A DNA stretch of 64,000 nucleotides from Saccharospirillum salsuginis. GTDB lineage: Bacteria > Pseudomonadota > Gammaproteobacteria > Pseudomonadales > Natronospirillaceae. A program made the translations under genes and the position numbers. The notes under the pieces are model-generated. The model worked only from the letters and a program-made list of their open reading frames with translations, searched no databases and had not been told where the DNA came from. Positions 16,581 to 25,722 of the stretch are shown here, in pieces. The number at the start of each line of letters is the position of its first letter. The stretch's first letter is position 1. The stretch lies in the NCBI RefSeq assembly GCF_014651855.1, contig NZ_BMXR01000009.1:215203-279202 (forward strand), written 5' to 3'.

Positions 16581-16895
16581 ATGAATGATGTAAGAGAGTT
16601 CGAGCTGATCGTGTCTCAGGATTTTGATTTCGGCGCTCTGGAAGTCAGCCGCGATGAGCAGGGGGATCTGCAAGCCAACATGGAACCCATTTGTGAGATT
16701 CTGTCCGCATCGGGCATCGAGGAAAGCATGTTGGAAAATCAGGATGTGTTATCGGCTTTGATCAACACGCTCTACGATTTCCATTTGGAAAATGGAGGTG
16801 CGGTCGATCTGGAGATCGAGCGCTTCCGTGCTCTTCATGAGGTGGCCAAAGAGTATGGCCGCGCATGGGTGACTGGCAGCGCGACGCTGCAGTAA
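16581..16895 (+). CDS. Small acidic protein of unknown function
   Basis: A 104-residue acidic protein that I do not recognise. It starts with MNDVREFELIVSQDFDFGAL and has no signal peptide, membrane segment, Cys or His cluster. The C-terminal half is predicted helical (NTLYDFHLENGGAVDLEIERFRALHEVAKEYG). GAGGTGAGG six bases before the ATG is a strong ribosome site. A long 230-bp region upstream contains TGAGTG...CACTCA symmetry and AT-rich DNA consistent with a regulated promoter. Codon use looks native, so it is likely a real, cytosolic, lineage-specific gene. Confidence 0.7.
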   Translation: MNDVREFELIVSQDFDFGALEVSRDEQGDLQANMEPICEILSASGIEESMLENQDVLSALINTLYDFHLENGGAVDLEIERFRALHEVAKEYGRAWVTGSATLQ

Positions 16896-16909
16896 CGATG
16901 TGAACGTCC

Positions 16910-16933
16910 GCCACCGGCTGTCCCGCCGGTGGC
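16910..16933. repeat. REP-like hairpin, possible bidirectional terminator
   Basis: GCCACCGGC and GCCGGTGGC form a 9-bp stem around TGTCCC. It lies between convergent genes and resembles the hairpin at 12266. No U tract follows on either strand. Confidence 0.5.
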
Positions 16934-16952
16934 ACCCATTCCCTTCTTGACC

Positions 16953-17678
16953 TTACTTGGCGGTGTCCGCCAGCAGATTCTCCAGTTCCAGCCCGGTCAG
17001 CTTTTTCAATTGGTTCAGCAAATAGAAGATGCCGACCATCAGGATGATGGTGCTGGGCAGGGCGATGACGGGGTAGCTCCATGCGGTCATCTTCCCCAGT
17101 TCTTCACTGAACTCACTCGTACCGGGAGGGCTGACCAGGATGACCCGGGCCAGGATGTAGTTGAGTACCGAGGACAGGAAGAACGAACCGGCGACGATGT
17201 AGGAGACGCGGGCCAGTTTACGGTCGAGGTGGTGTTCGTTGCCTTTCTCGCGCAGGGCGTGGTTGACCTTGTCGACGGCGATCAACTGGGCGTTGAAGAT
17301 GAGCGTTTTGACCAGCGGGTAGCGGGTGTACTGGCTGACCAGGACGGCGATGCCAAGCACGCCGGGCACGGCGGCTTCCTTGATGGCGATGTATTTGGGG
17401 TCGAGTTCGAGCAGGCTGATGCCGCCGGTCAGGAAGACACTGATCACGCCGATGACGGACATGGCGTTGACCTTGCCGGTCTGCTTCATTTCCCACAGGC
17501 CATAGCCGATGGGGAAGGCGAGGGCGATGACGATGCTCAGGCTGGGGCCGAGGTGCTCCTCGCCACTGAACCGGCTGAGTATGACGACCGGGATGATGAT
17601 GTTGAACAGGAGGTTGGAGAAAAATCCGCCCCCTTTGGACTGCTGGCTCAAGTTGACCCTCTCTCGATGTGGATTCAT
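16953..17678 (-). CDS. VC0807-like integral membrane protein
   Basis: A 241-residue protein with about six membrane helices (IIIPVVIL, LSIVIALAFPIGYGLW, MSVIGVISVFLTGGISLL, VLGIAVLVSQYT, SYIVAGSFFLSSVLNYILA, YPVIALPSTIILMVGIFYLL). The conserved-looking central motif AIKEAAVPGVLGI matches the VC0807 family of unknown function. A soluble charged loop (KVNHALREKGNEHHLDRK) lies between helices. No operon partner is evident. Function cannot be inferred further. Confidence 0.6.
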   Translation of the reverse strand: MNPHRERVNLSQQSKGGGFFSNLLFNIIIPVVILSRFSGEEHLGPSLSIVIALAFPIGYGLWEMKQTGKVNAMSVIGVISVFLTGGISLLELDPKYIAIKEAAVPGVLGIAVLVSQYTRYPLVKTLIFNAQLIAVDKVNHALREKGNEHHLDRKLARVSYIVAGSFFLSSVLNYILARVILVSPPGTSEFSEELGKMTAWSYPVIALPSTIILMVGIFYLLNQLKKLTGLELENLLADTAK

Positions 17679-17876
17679 TCGATGATGCTATTGTAGGGAA
17701 TAAAGTCGGCTATGGCACCCTGTTGGAGACGGCAAGCAGGACTGACTCCGGCGGAGCAGTGCATCCGTCGAACGGTGATCCGGCCAGGGTGGCTCCACCG
17801 AACAATCCGCCGGCATGGATCCTGGCCGCCGTCTTCGCACTGAGGTTACCGACTTTTTTTCGATGTCCTTACCCAA

Positions 17877-19100
17877 TCAGCGGCGTGACATCAGGTACAG
17901 GGTACTCAGAATCAACACGAAAACGGTCAGGAACCACGGAATGACTTCCAGGGAATAGCGGTCGGCCAGGACCCCGGCCAGCGCCGGCAGGCTGGCGGCG
18001 CCGATACCGGCGGCGGCGATCTGCATGCCCATGGTGTTGCTGACGTGCGCCGCGCCAACCCGTTGGCGCGTGCCCGAGACCATACCGGGAAAGATCGGCG
18101 CGAAAGCGAAACCGATCAGGCCGATGGCGATCAGGCCGAGCCCATTGACGGGGTTCCAGCCCAACAGCAACGACCCCGCCAGCGCCAGGCACAGGCTGCC
18201 CAATACCAATCGATGGTGCCCCAGTCGGTTGGCGAACACCCCGGCCACCATGCGGCCCAGCGTGAACATGCCCCAGTACACCCCGACCCAGAGCCCGGCG
18301 CTGGCGGCACTGACTCCCCGGGATTCGGTCAGCAGCGAGTAGGCCCACAACCCCAGTGTCAGTTCCAGGCCGGTGTAGGCGAAGAACAGGCCCATGCTGT
18401 ACCAGACCGGTAAAGTGCGAAGCGACGCCGGCAGGCTGGCCTCGGCCGGGTTCGACGTCGTCGCGTCGGATTGTGTCGCCGTGACGTGTCCGGCGTCGTC
18501 CGTCAGTGTGGGTTCCGGGGTTTGAGAAGAGGTGTCGGTCGCCGGAGTCTCCCAGAGACGGGCGGTCAGGAAAAAGCCGACGCCGAGAGCGACCTGGGCC
18601 GAACCGACGATCCAATAGCCGGTGCGCCAGGTCTCGGTGGCGTTCAAACCGAAAGTCATGATCAGCGGGCCGAGCGTGATGCCGATGCCGAAACTGGCGT
18701 GCAGCCACTGCATCAGTCGCTCGCTGTGGTGGGTGGCGACATAGGTGTTCAGGCCGGCGTCGATGGCACCGGCACCGATGCCGATGACGGTGCCAATGGC
18801 AATGACCATCCACCAGAAAGGTACGATGGTGAAGCCCAGTAATGACAGACCCGTGGCCGCACAACTGAACGCCAGCAGGCGGCCGATACCCAGTCGGCGG
18901 CTGATGACGCCGCTGAAAAAACTGCTGACCATGTAACCGGCCGTGGTCGATACCAACAGCAGGCCCAGGGCATCCAGCGGCTGATCGAAACCGGCCCGCA
19001 TTGTAGGCCAGGCGACGCCGAGCAGGCCGTCGGGCAGACCCAGGGAAATGAAGGCGATGAAAGAGAGGGCAATCAGAACAAGACGACGCTGATCGGTCAT
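17877..19100 (-). CDS. Major facilitator superfamily transporter
   Basis: A 407-residue, 12-helix MFS protein. The first cytoplasmic loop holds a degenerate MFS motif (GVISRRLGIGRLL) and the second half a weaker equivalent (GVFANRLGHHRLV). A long hydrophilic central loop (about 200-240, Thr/Pro-rich) separates the two six-helix bundles. The pattern fits the fucose-permease/YbjJ-like branch, but the substrate cannot be assigned. The start at 19100 (MTDQRR) is chosen because GGAG lies nine bases upstream; the Met five codons earlier has no ribosome site. Divergent from the ABC exporter at 19365. Confidence 0.85.
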   Translation of the reverse strand: MTDQRRLVLIALSFIAFISLGLPDGLLGVAWPTMRAGFDQPLDALGLLLVSTTAGYMVSSFFSGVISRRLGIGRLLAFSCAATGLSLLGFTIVPFWWMVIAIGTVIGIGAGAIDAGLNTYVATHHSERLMQWLHASFGIGITLGPLIMTFGLNATETWRTGYWIVGSAQVALGVGFFLTARLWETPATDTSSQTPEPTLTDDAGHVTATQSDATTSNPAEASLPASLRTLPVWYSMGLFFAYTGLELTLGLWAYSLLTESRGVSAASAGLWVGVYWGMFTLGRMVAGVFANRLGHHRLVLGSLCLALAGSLLLGWNPVNGLGLIAIGLIGFAFAPIFPGMVSGTRQRVGAAHVSNTMGMQIAAAGIGAASLPALAGVLADRYSLEVIPWFLTVFVLILSTLYLMSRR

Positions 19101-19364
19101 AAGTGCAGGCTCCATTCAAGGGGATGCAGACGATTGAACGGGCCTGTCCCCGGGGAAACCGGGGCGATGACCGCAGAGGGGCACTATAGAGTCCGTTGGC
19201 GGTGGCTGGCAAGCCCGAATCCCGAGACGCCGAATGGATCGTCGGTTACCCGAGGACGTCTGCACCCGCCATTCCTCACTCCGATTGCGGCTGTTGTCGT
19301 GCATCGACATCAGCCCCGGAACTCATTACTATCCGGGTTCTTTCGCTAATTGCAAAGGATTCTC

Positions 19365-21161
19365 ATGTCAGACACGGCTCACCCGTCCAGCTTCCAGTCC
19401 CTGGTCCGGCTGTTACGTTACGCAAAAGGCTATCGGCGCCGAATCATCGCGGCCACCGTCTGTTCGATCATCAACAAGTTATTCGACATCGCGCCGGAGA
19501 TTCTGATCGGCATCGCGATCGACGTCGTGGTGAATCAGGAGCAGAGTTTTGTGGCCCGGTTGGGGCTTGAAACGGCGGAGTCGCAAATCGGTGCTCTGGC
19601 AGTGCTGACGTTTTTCATTTGGGCCGGAGAGTCTTTGTTCGAATACCTGTACATGATTCTGTGGCGGAATCTGGCGCAGCGACTGCAATCGGATTTCCGG
19701 CAGGATGCCTATGAGCATATTCAGCGCCAGGACATGGGCTTTTTCGAGGCGCGTAGCAGCGGTCAATTGATCGCCGTGTTGAACGATGACGTCAACCAGC
19801 TAGAGCGGTTTCTGGACGGCGGCGCGAACGATCTGATCCAGGTGTTCGTGACCGTGATCGCCGTCGGAGCGGTGTTCTTTGTATTGTCGCCTTTGATCGC
19901 CCTGCTGGCGTTTACGCCGATTCCCATCATCATTTGGGGCGCGTTTTTCTTCCAGAAACGGGCGACACCGCTGTACGCGGATGTTCGGGACAAGGTCGGT
20001 GTACTGGCGACGCGTCTGTCGAACAACATCGGCGGTATGGCCACCATCAAATCGTTCACGGCCGAAGAAAAGGAAGCAGCCCGGGTGCGGGCGGACAGCG
20101 ACGCCTATGCCGATGCGAACCGACGGGCGATACGGGTCAGTTCAGCGTTTATCCCGGTGATCCGCATGGCGATCCTGACCGGTTTTCTGTTCACCTTTGT
20201 CGTGGGTGGGTTGCAGACGTTGAACGGCACACTGAACGTCGGCGCCTATGGCGTTCTGGTGTTCCTGACGCAGCGGTTGCTTTGGCCCCTGACCGGATTG
20301 GCGCAAACCATCGACCTGTATGAACGCGCCATGGCCAGTACCCGTCGCATCCTGGCTTTGATTCACACGCCGGTGGACGTTCCGGATTCCGGGGACGAAC
20401 CCCTGCCGCAGCCGGTGCGTGGCGAAGTTCGCTTCGACCGGGTCAGTTTCGAATACGGCTCCAGTGGCGCGGGTGTGCACGACGTTTCCATCGATGTCCC
20501 GGCGGGAGCGACCTTGGCCCTGGTCGGGGCCACCGGTTCCGGCAAGTCGACCCTGATGAAACTGCTGTTGCGGTTTTATCAACCCGGCCAAGGCCGGATT
20601 CTGCTCGATGGCATTCCGATTGAGCAGTTGTCGCTGAAGTCGTTGCGCTCGACCATCGGCCTGGTCAGTCAGGATGTCTTTCTGTTCGAAGGCTCCATTC
20701 GCGACAACATCGCCTACGGCCGGCCGGATGCCTCCGACGACGAAGTGATCGAGGCCGCCAGGACGGCCGAGGCGTGGGAGTTCATACAGCGGCTGCCACA
20801 GGGGCTGGACACTGCGGTCGGCGAGCGCGGTGTACGCCTGTCCGGCGGTCAGCGGCAACGCCTGTCGTTAGCCCGAGCCTTACTGAAAGACCCGGCCATT
20901 CTGGTGCTCGACGAAGCCACCAGCGCTGTGGACAACGAGACCGAGGCGGCGATTCAGCGATCCCTGGCGCACATTTCCCATGAGCGTACCGTCATCATGA
21001 TCGCCCACCGATTGTCGACCATCGTCCACGCCGATCGCATCGTGGTGCTTGAGCACGGCCGCATCGTTGAAAGCGGAACACACGATGAGTTGCTCGATCG
21101 GCAGACGGCTTACTGGTCGCAATGGCAGGTTCAGACCGGCGGGGTTGTTGACACGAGGTGA
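19365..21161 (+). CDS. ABC exporter half-transporter (MsbA-like, fused permease-ATPase)
   Basis: A 598-residue half-transporter: six membrane helices (about 20-310) and an ATPase with Walker A GATGSGKST, Q-loop SQDVFLF, signature LSGGQRQR, Walker B ILVLDEATS and H-loop IAHRLST. It should act as a homodimer or paired with another half to export lipid, peptide or drug. The first cytoplasmic region keeps the exporter coupling pattern (RSSGQLIAVLNDDVNQLE). AAAGGA five bases before ATG at 19365 fixes the start; the Met five codons earlier is not supported. The convergent RND pump follows with only 39 bp between, so the two are separate transcription units. Confidence 0.9.
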   Translation: MSDTAHPSSFQSLVRLLRYAKGYRRRIIAATVCSIINKLFDIAPEILIGIAIDVVVNQEQSFVARLGLETAESQIGALAVLTFFIWAGESLFEYLYMILWRNLAQRLQSDFRQDAYEHIQRQDMGFFEARSSGQLIAVLNDDVNQLERFLDGGANDLIQVFVTVIAVGAVFFVLSPLIALLAFTPIPIIIWGAFFFQKRATPLYADVRDKVGVLATRLSNNIGGMATIKSFTAEEKEAARVRADSDAYADANRRAIRVSSAFIPVIRMAILTGFLFTFVVGGLQTLNGTLNVGAYGVLVFLTQRLLWPLTGLAQTIDLYERAMASTRRILALIHTPVDVPDSGDEPLPQPVRGEVRFDRVSFEYGSSGAGVHDVSIDVPAGATLALVGATGSGKSTLMKLLLRFYQPGQGRILLDGIPIEQLSLKSLRSTIGLVSQDVFLFEGSIRDNIAYGRPDASDDEVIEAARTAEAWEFIQRLPQGLDTAVGERGVRLSGGQRQRLSLARALLKDPAILVLDEATSAVDNETEAAIQRSLAHISHERTVIMIAHRLSTIVHADRIVVLEHGRIVESGTHDELLDRQTAYWSQWQVQTGGVVDTR

Positions 21162-21200
21162 CCGGGCCATCGATCCGCAACGATGGCCTAGCGTACCTGA

Positions 21201-24200
21201 TTACACGTCGACCGTTTCCGGGTCCCGACCGCGCAGGTCCTTGTCCAGCACACCCGCGAACCAGGCCTTGAACCGACCGATCTTGTAAAGCAGAACCGGC
21301 ACCATCAACAGGATCAACAAGGTACCGAAACCGAGCCCGAAAACCAGCCCAACGGCGATGGGCTTCAGCAGGGCGGCGTCGATGCTGGTTTCGAACAGCA
21401 AGGGTGACAGCCCGGCCATGGTGGTGATCGAGGTGAGAATCACCGGACGCAGGCGGGACAGGGCGGCTTCCACCGTGGCTTCGTACAACCCGAGGCCATC
21501 CCGATGCAGACGCCGGAACACCGTGACCAGGATGATGGAATCGTTGATGACGATGCCCGACAGGCCGATCAGACCGAACACCGAGATGGTCGACAGCGGC
21601 ATGTTCATCAACCAGTGCCCGACCACGGCCCCGATCAGGCCAAAAGGCACGGTGATCAGTACGGCGAAAGGCCACAGCCAGGACTCGAACACCCAGGCGA
21701 GGATGAAGTAAATCAGCAGCACCGAGACGGCGACGGCGATCAGGGTGTCGTTGAAAAACGCTTCAAGCTCTTCGGCCTGACCCTCGAAGGCCCATTCGAT
21801 CGGATGACGGGCTGCCAGCGTCGGCATGACGTCGGCTTCCAGCTCGGAATACAGGTCGGTGAGTTGATCGCCGTTGTAGCGGGCCGAGACCGTAACCGAC
21901 AGCTCTCCATTGCGTGAACTGATCCGGTTCAGCGCTTGCTCGTACTCGAAATGCACCAGACTCCCGAGCGGTCGGGTCGACCCGTCGTCGAGCCGGATCG
22001 GCAGGCTTTGCAGCCAGCTTTCGCTCTGACGCTGCCGTTCGGTCAGGTTCAACGTCACCGGAATCTGTTCGTATCCGGTTTCCACGGTGGTCAGCGTGAG
22101 GCCCGACAACTGGTTGGCGACCTGCCCGGCGACGGTATTCATGTCGATGCCGGCGGCCAGCGCGGCCCGGGTCGGTTGCAGCCGGTATTGTTGGGCATCG
22201 AACGGCAGGTTGTCGGTGATGTCGCCGAGGGACTCGTAGCCTTGCAGGCTGGCCTGAAGGTCGAGCGATGCCTCCTTGAGCCGTTGAATGTCGTCTCCTT
22301 CCAGTCGAATGGACAGGTCGCCCCCACCGCCCGGGCCTCGGAAAAAACGCCCGCTGGAATAGCTGCGCACAAACGGCGGCAGCACATAGTCCTGCTGAAT
22401 CCGCTCCAGGACCTGGGCATTAGTCAAGGGTCGGTCGGTATCGCTGGTCAGCGTCAATTCAAGCGTGGCGCGTTCCGGTTCATCGACGCGGTCGAATGCC
22501 TGCACCATCGTGTCGATCAGACCGCCGCCGACCGAGGCATCGATGGACTCCGCTACGACCTGCAGTTGATTCATCGCCTCTTCGACCTGGGACAGGGAGG
22601 TCCCTTCAAGCATATCGAGCGAGACGCTCATCGTCGGTTCGTCGAGCGAGGGTGATGGTTCGAACGCAATGCGCCCGCTGGTGACGGCGCCCAGTGTCAA
22701 CAGCGTGAGCATGGCCATGGCGGCCAGAAAGACAGCGCCATTGGCGATCGACAGGCGCACCAGTCTCTGGAAAGGGCCATCGCGAAAAGCGTTGAATCCG
22801 TTCTCGAACGCTTGCCGCGCCGGGCTCGGGGCTTTGAGCCGGCGATGATGACCCAGATGGCCGGGCAGAATGATGAAGCACTCGACCAGCGAGGCGATGA
22901 TGGCCGCTGTTACCACGGTCGGGATGTCGACCAGCAGATTGCCAAAGGTACCACCGATCAGCAGCAGCGGCAGGAACGCGGCGATGGTGGTCAGGCTGGA
23001 GGCGACGACGGCCGGCATCATGCGCTTGGCGGCGGTGAGGGCGGCCTGGGACGGACTGAGCCCCTGGGATTCGAGGGCGGCTGTGTCTTCGGCGACGACG
23101 ATGGCGTCGTCGACGATGATGCCGATGGCGATCACGAACCCGAACAGACTGATGGTGTTCAGGGTTGTGTCCGACCAACCCATGAACGCCAGTGTGCCCA
23201 TGAAGGAGATCGGAATGCCGGCGGCCACCCAGACGGCGAGCCGGGTCCGCAGAAAAACAAAGAGCACCAGGATAACCAGTAACATACCGCCGATGCCGTT
23301 GGTCAGAACCAGGTTCAATTGAGCCTCGACGACCTTCCAGATCTCGTTGTACGTGCGGAACTCGATGCCATAGGGCAACTCGCTTTCGAAATCGGCCATC
23401 CATTCGTCCAGGCGTTGGGCATTGACCAGGGTGTCTTCTCCGGCCGCACGACTGATCTCCAGCTGGATGGCGGGCATGCCCTGGTAACGCAGAATGTCGG
23501 CGTTATCGAAGTCTTCCCGAAGGGTCGCGACCTGGGACAGGCGGATGACGGCCCCATTGCGTTCGGCGATGATGGTGTTGCGCAGCGCGTCCAGCGTCCA
23601 GTCCGGTGCGTCGGTGACCAGGGATTTGGAATTCTCGCCGACGGTGACTGAGCCGGCCGGCACCACGGTGAACCGGGATCGCAGGCGGCTGGCCAGTGTG
23701 TCGAGCGTCATGCCCAGGGAATCCAACGCGGCCAGGTCGATCTCGATGCGCCGTTCCCGACCGGGAATGCCGGACAGCGCCACCTCCGCCATGCCCGCGT
23801 TGATCAGCGATTGTCGGGCCTGGTAACCGATCTCGGCCAGTTCGCTGCGCTGCACATCGCCATAGATCAGGACGCTGGCGACCGGCTCGGTGAGCTCTAT
23901 TTTTTCCAGATCGTCCAGGGTCGCGCCGCCGGGCAGGTTGAGGCTGTCGATGGCGGCTTCGAGCGACGCCAGGCCGTCTTCAGCGGACACCCCGTCCCTG
24001 ACGCGGGCAAAGAGACTGTGGCCACCTTCGCGTGCCGTCGAGCGCACGAAATCGAACTGACGGGTGTCCATGATGGCCCGATCCAGTGGCTCGGCGATGC
24101 CGGTTCGCACGGCCTCGACATCCGCATTGGGCCAGTCGAAAGAGGCGCGCACGATCGGCAATTCGGTATCCGGAAACAGTTGGGAACGCACCTGCTGCAT

Positions 24201-24287
24201 GCCCCAGATACCGGCACCGATGACCAGCATCATCAGCAGATTGGCCGCCAACCGGTGGCGTATCAGTGACTCGTAGAAACCGGTCAT
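21201..24287 (-). CDS. RND efflux pump inner-membrane transporter (HAE family)
   Basis: A 1028-residue RND protein with 12 predicted helices, two large periplasmic domains (about 40-330 and 560-860), and the family signatures GIIVDDAIVVAEDT in helix 4 (the acidic proton-relay pair) and GIVINDSIILV in the second half. It would exchange protons for drugs, solvents or metabolites from the inner membrane or periplasm. Its ATG overlaps the stop of the adaptor gene by four bases, so the pair is one coupled operon. No outer-membrane channel gene is present; a TolC-like protein encoded elsewhere would be needed. Substrate unknown. Confidence 0.93.
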   Translation of the reverse strand: MTGFYESLIRHRLAANLLMMLVIGAGIWGMQQVRSQLFPDTELPIVRASFDWPNADVEAVRTGIAEPLDRAIMDTRQFDFVRSTAREGGHSLFARVRDGVSAEDGLASLEAAIDSLNLPGGATLDDLEKIELTEPVASVLIYGDVQRSELAEIGYQARQSLINAGMAEVALSGIPGRERRIEIDLAALDSLGMTLDTLASRLRSRFTVVPAGSVTVGENSKSLVTDAPDWTLDALRNTIIAERNGAVIRLSQVATLREDFDNADILRYQGMPAIQLEISRAAGEDTLVNAQRLDEWMADFESELPYGIEFRTYNEIWKVVEAQLNLVLTNGIGGMLLVILVLFVFLRTRLAVWVAAGIPISFMGTLAFMGWSDTTLNTISLFGFVIAIGIIVDDAIVVAEDTAALESQGLSPSQAALTAAKRMMPAVVASSLTTIAAFLPLLLIGGTFGNLLVDIPTVVTAAIIASLVECFIILPGHLGHHRRLKAPSPARQAFENGFNAFRDGPFQRLVRLSIANGAVFLAAMAMLTLLTLGAVTSGRIAFEPSPSLDEPTMSVSLDMLEGTSLSQVEEAMNQLQVVAESIDASVGGGLIDTMVQAFDRVDEPERATLELTLTSDTDRPLTNAQVLERIQQDYVLPPFVRSYSSGRFFRGPGGGGDLSIRLEGDDIQRLKEASLDLQASLQGYESLGDITDNLPFDAQQYRLQPTRAALAAGIDMNTVAGQVANQLSGLTLTTVETGYEQIPVTLNLTERQRQSESWLQSLPIRLDDGSTRPLGSLVHFEYEQALNRISSRNGELSVTVSARYNGDQLTDLYSELEADVMPTLAARHPIEWAFEGQAEELEAFFNDTLIAVAVSVLLIYFILAWVFESWLWPFAVLITVPFGLIGAVVGHWLMNMPLSTISVFGLIGLSGIVINDSIILVTVFRRLHRDGLGLYEATVEAALSRLRPVILTSITTMAGLSPLLFETSIDAALLKPIAVGLVFGLGFGTLLILLMVPVLLYKIGRFKAWFAGVLDKDLRGRDPETVDV

Positions 24288-25585
24288 TGGGCTGTTCCCG
24301 CTTGTATTTCGGAACCGATGTCAGCCTTGGCGCCCGAATCGGCGTTATCCGTATGCGCGCCATTGACCACAGTGACCGGTGTGCCATTGGTCGGTTGGGA
24401 CAATCGTGTCGTCAGGACGGTCATCCCGCCATCCAGACCGTCTCCGGTCACCAGCGCCCAGGGCTGATCGCCTCGCTGTTGATAGCCCAGGACCGAGACA
24501 GAGACCGCCCGCAGGCGACCGTCCTCGATGCGGTACAGCTGGTCTCCGTAGTAGAGGGCATCCTGGGGCAGGGCGTAGGCGTCAACGGCCGGCAGGGCGA
24601 GATCGAGTTCGATGGTTTCGTTGATCAGCACCGGGATGTCGTCCGGCAACGTCAGCTCCATGGCGACGGCGCCCGCATTGGCGGTGGCCGACAACCGGGA
24701 GATCCGCACCGGATAGGACACCCCGTTGACGATGGCCCGGGCCTCGGCATTGCCGGCGCGCAGTTCGCGATAGGCCGACAGCGGAATCTGGGTACTGGCG
24801 TAGATCGACTCGCGATCGATCAGCGTCATCAGGTTGGCGCCGCTGGCGACCTGAACACGGGGTGCGGTTTGAATCGCCACGACCTCCGCGTCGAAGGGGG
24901 CGGTGGGTGTCAGGTCTTCGATCTGGGACTGAACCTGCTCCAGTTCAATGCGAGCCTGCTCCAATTGGGCCCGGCGCTGAACGGACTCGTCCTCGTAGAC
25001 AGCGACCTGCAATTCGGCCGAACGCAGGGCGTCGGCCGCCGTCTGGACGCTGGATTCATTGGAAAATCCCTGCTGGCGCAAATTCACCTCGCGCTGGTAG
25101 TTGGCGCGCGCCTGCTCCAACTCTTCCTGGTGGACCTCATGTTGACGGGCCGCGATGCGAATGGTCGCTTCCAGTTGTGTGATCGCCGCCTGTTGCTGTC
25201 GCAACGCCCATTGCAGCGATTCTGCCGACAGTCTCAGTAAGGGTTGGCCGGCCTCAACGCGATCACCCGGTTCAACGAGAATGTCCTCGACGCGTGCCAG
25301 TTGCGGCGCCGTGATGATCTCCTGCCGTTTGGCCGCTACCGTGGCCAACAAAGGCAAGGTGGGCGAGTGGGCGGACATCGTCACATCCAGTGCTTCCACC
25401 TGGATAGTCGAGGTCGCCGCCCCGCCTCGTCCCCAGCGTTGTCCGGTAATGCCGGCCCGCATCTGCATAGCCGCGTTGCCCCGTCGTGCTTCGGGTCCGC
25501 TGTCACCCACCGGCGCGTTCATCCACCAGTAACCGGCGCCACCCAACGCCACCAGGACCACCACGACCAAAGCCTTTTTAATCAT
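24284..25585 (-). CDS. RND periplasmic adaptor (HlyD/MFP family)
   Basis: A 433-residue adaptor. The N-terminal helix (about 4-22) anchors it; there is no lipobox. A lipoyl-like half motif (VEDILVEPGDRVEAGQPLLRL), a long coiled-coil hairpin (about 118-215), the second lipoyl half (DLTPTAPFDAEVVAIQ) and beta-barrel/membrane-proximal domains follow. It links the RND transporter at 21201 to an outer-membrane channel. First gene of the two-gene operon, divergent from the acyl-CoA synthetase; the 137-bp gap carries both promoters. Confidence 0.9.
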   Translation of the reverse strand: MIKKALVVVVLVALGGAGYWWMNAPVGDSGPEARRGNAAMQMRAGITGQRWGRGGAATSTIQVEALDVTMSAHSPTLPLLATVAAKRQEIITAPQLARVEDILVEPGDRVEAGQPLLRLSAESLQWALRQQQAAITQLEATIRIAARQHEVHQEELEQARANYQREVNLRQQGFSNESSVQTAADALRSAELQVAVYEDESVQRRAQLEQARIELEQVQSQIEDLTPTAPFDAEVVAIQTAPRVQVASGANLMTLIDRESIYASTQIPLSAYRELRAGNAEARAIVNGVSYPVRISRLSATANAGAVAMELTLPDDIPVLINETIELDLALPAVDAYALPQDALYYGDQLYRIEDGRLRAVSVSVLGYQQRGDQPWALVTGDGLDGGMTVLTTRLSQPTNGTPVTVVNGAHTDNADSGAKADIGSEIQAGTAQ

Positions 25586-25722
25586 CGATTGATAAACCCT
25601 TATTCAATCCTGTGAATCCGTCAGCCTAGCGAGTAAATACGCAAGGAATGTGGACATGGCGTCCCAACCCGGTCAGCGCTAAGGTACACCCGGGAGCAAC
25701 AATAAACCGGAAGGTACCCGAC

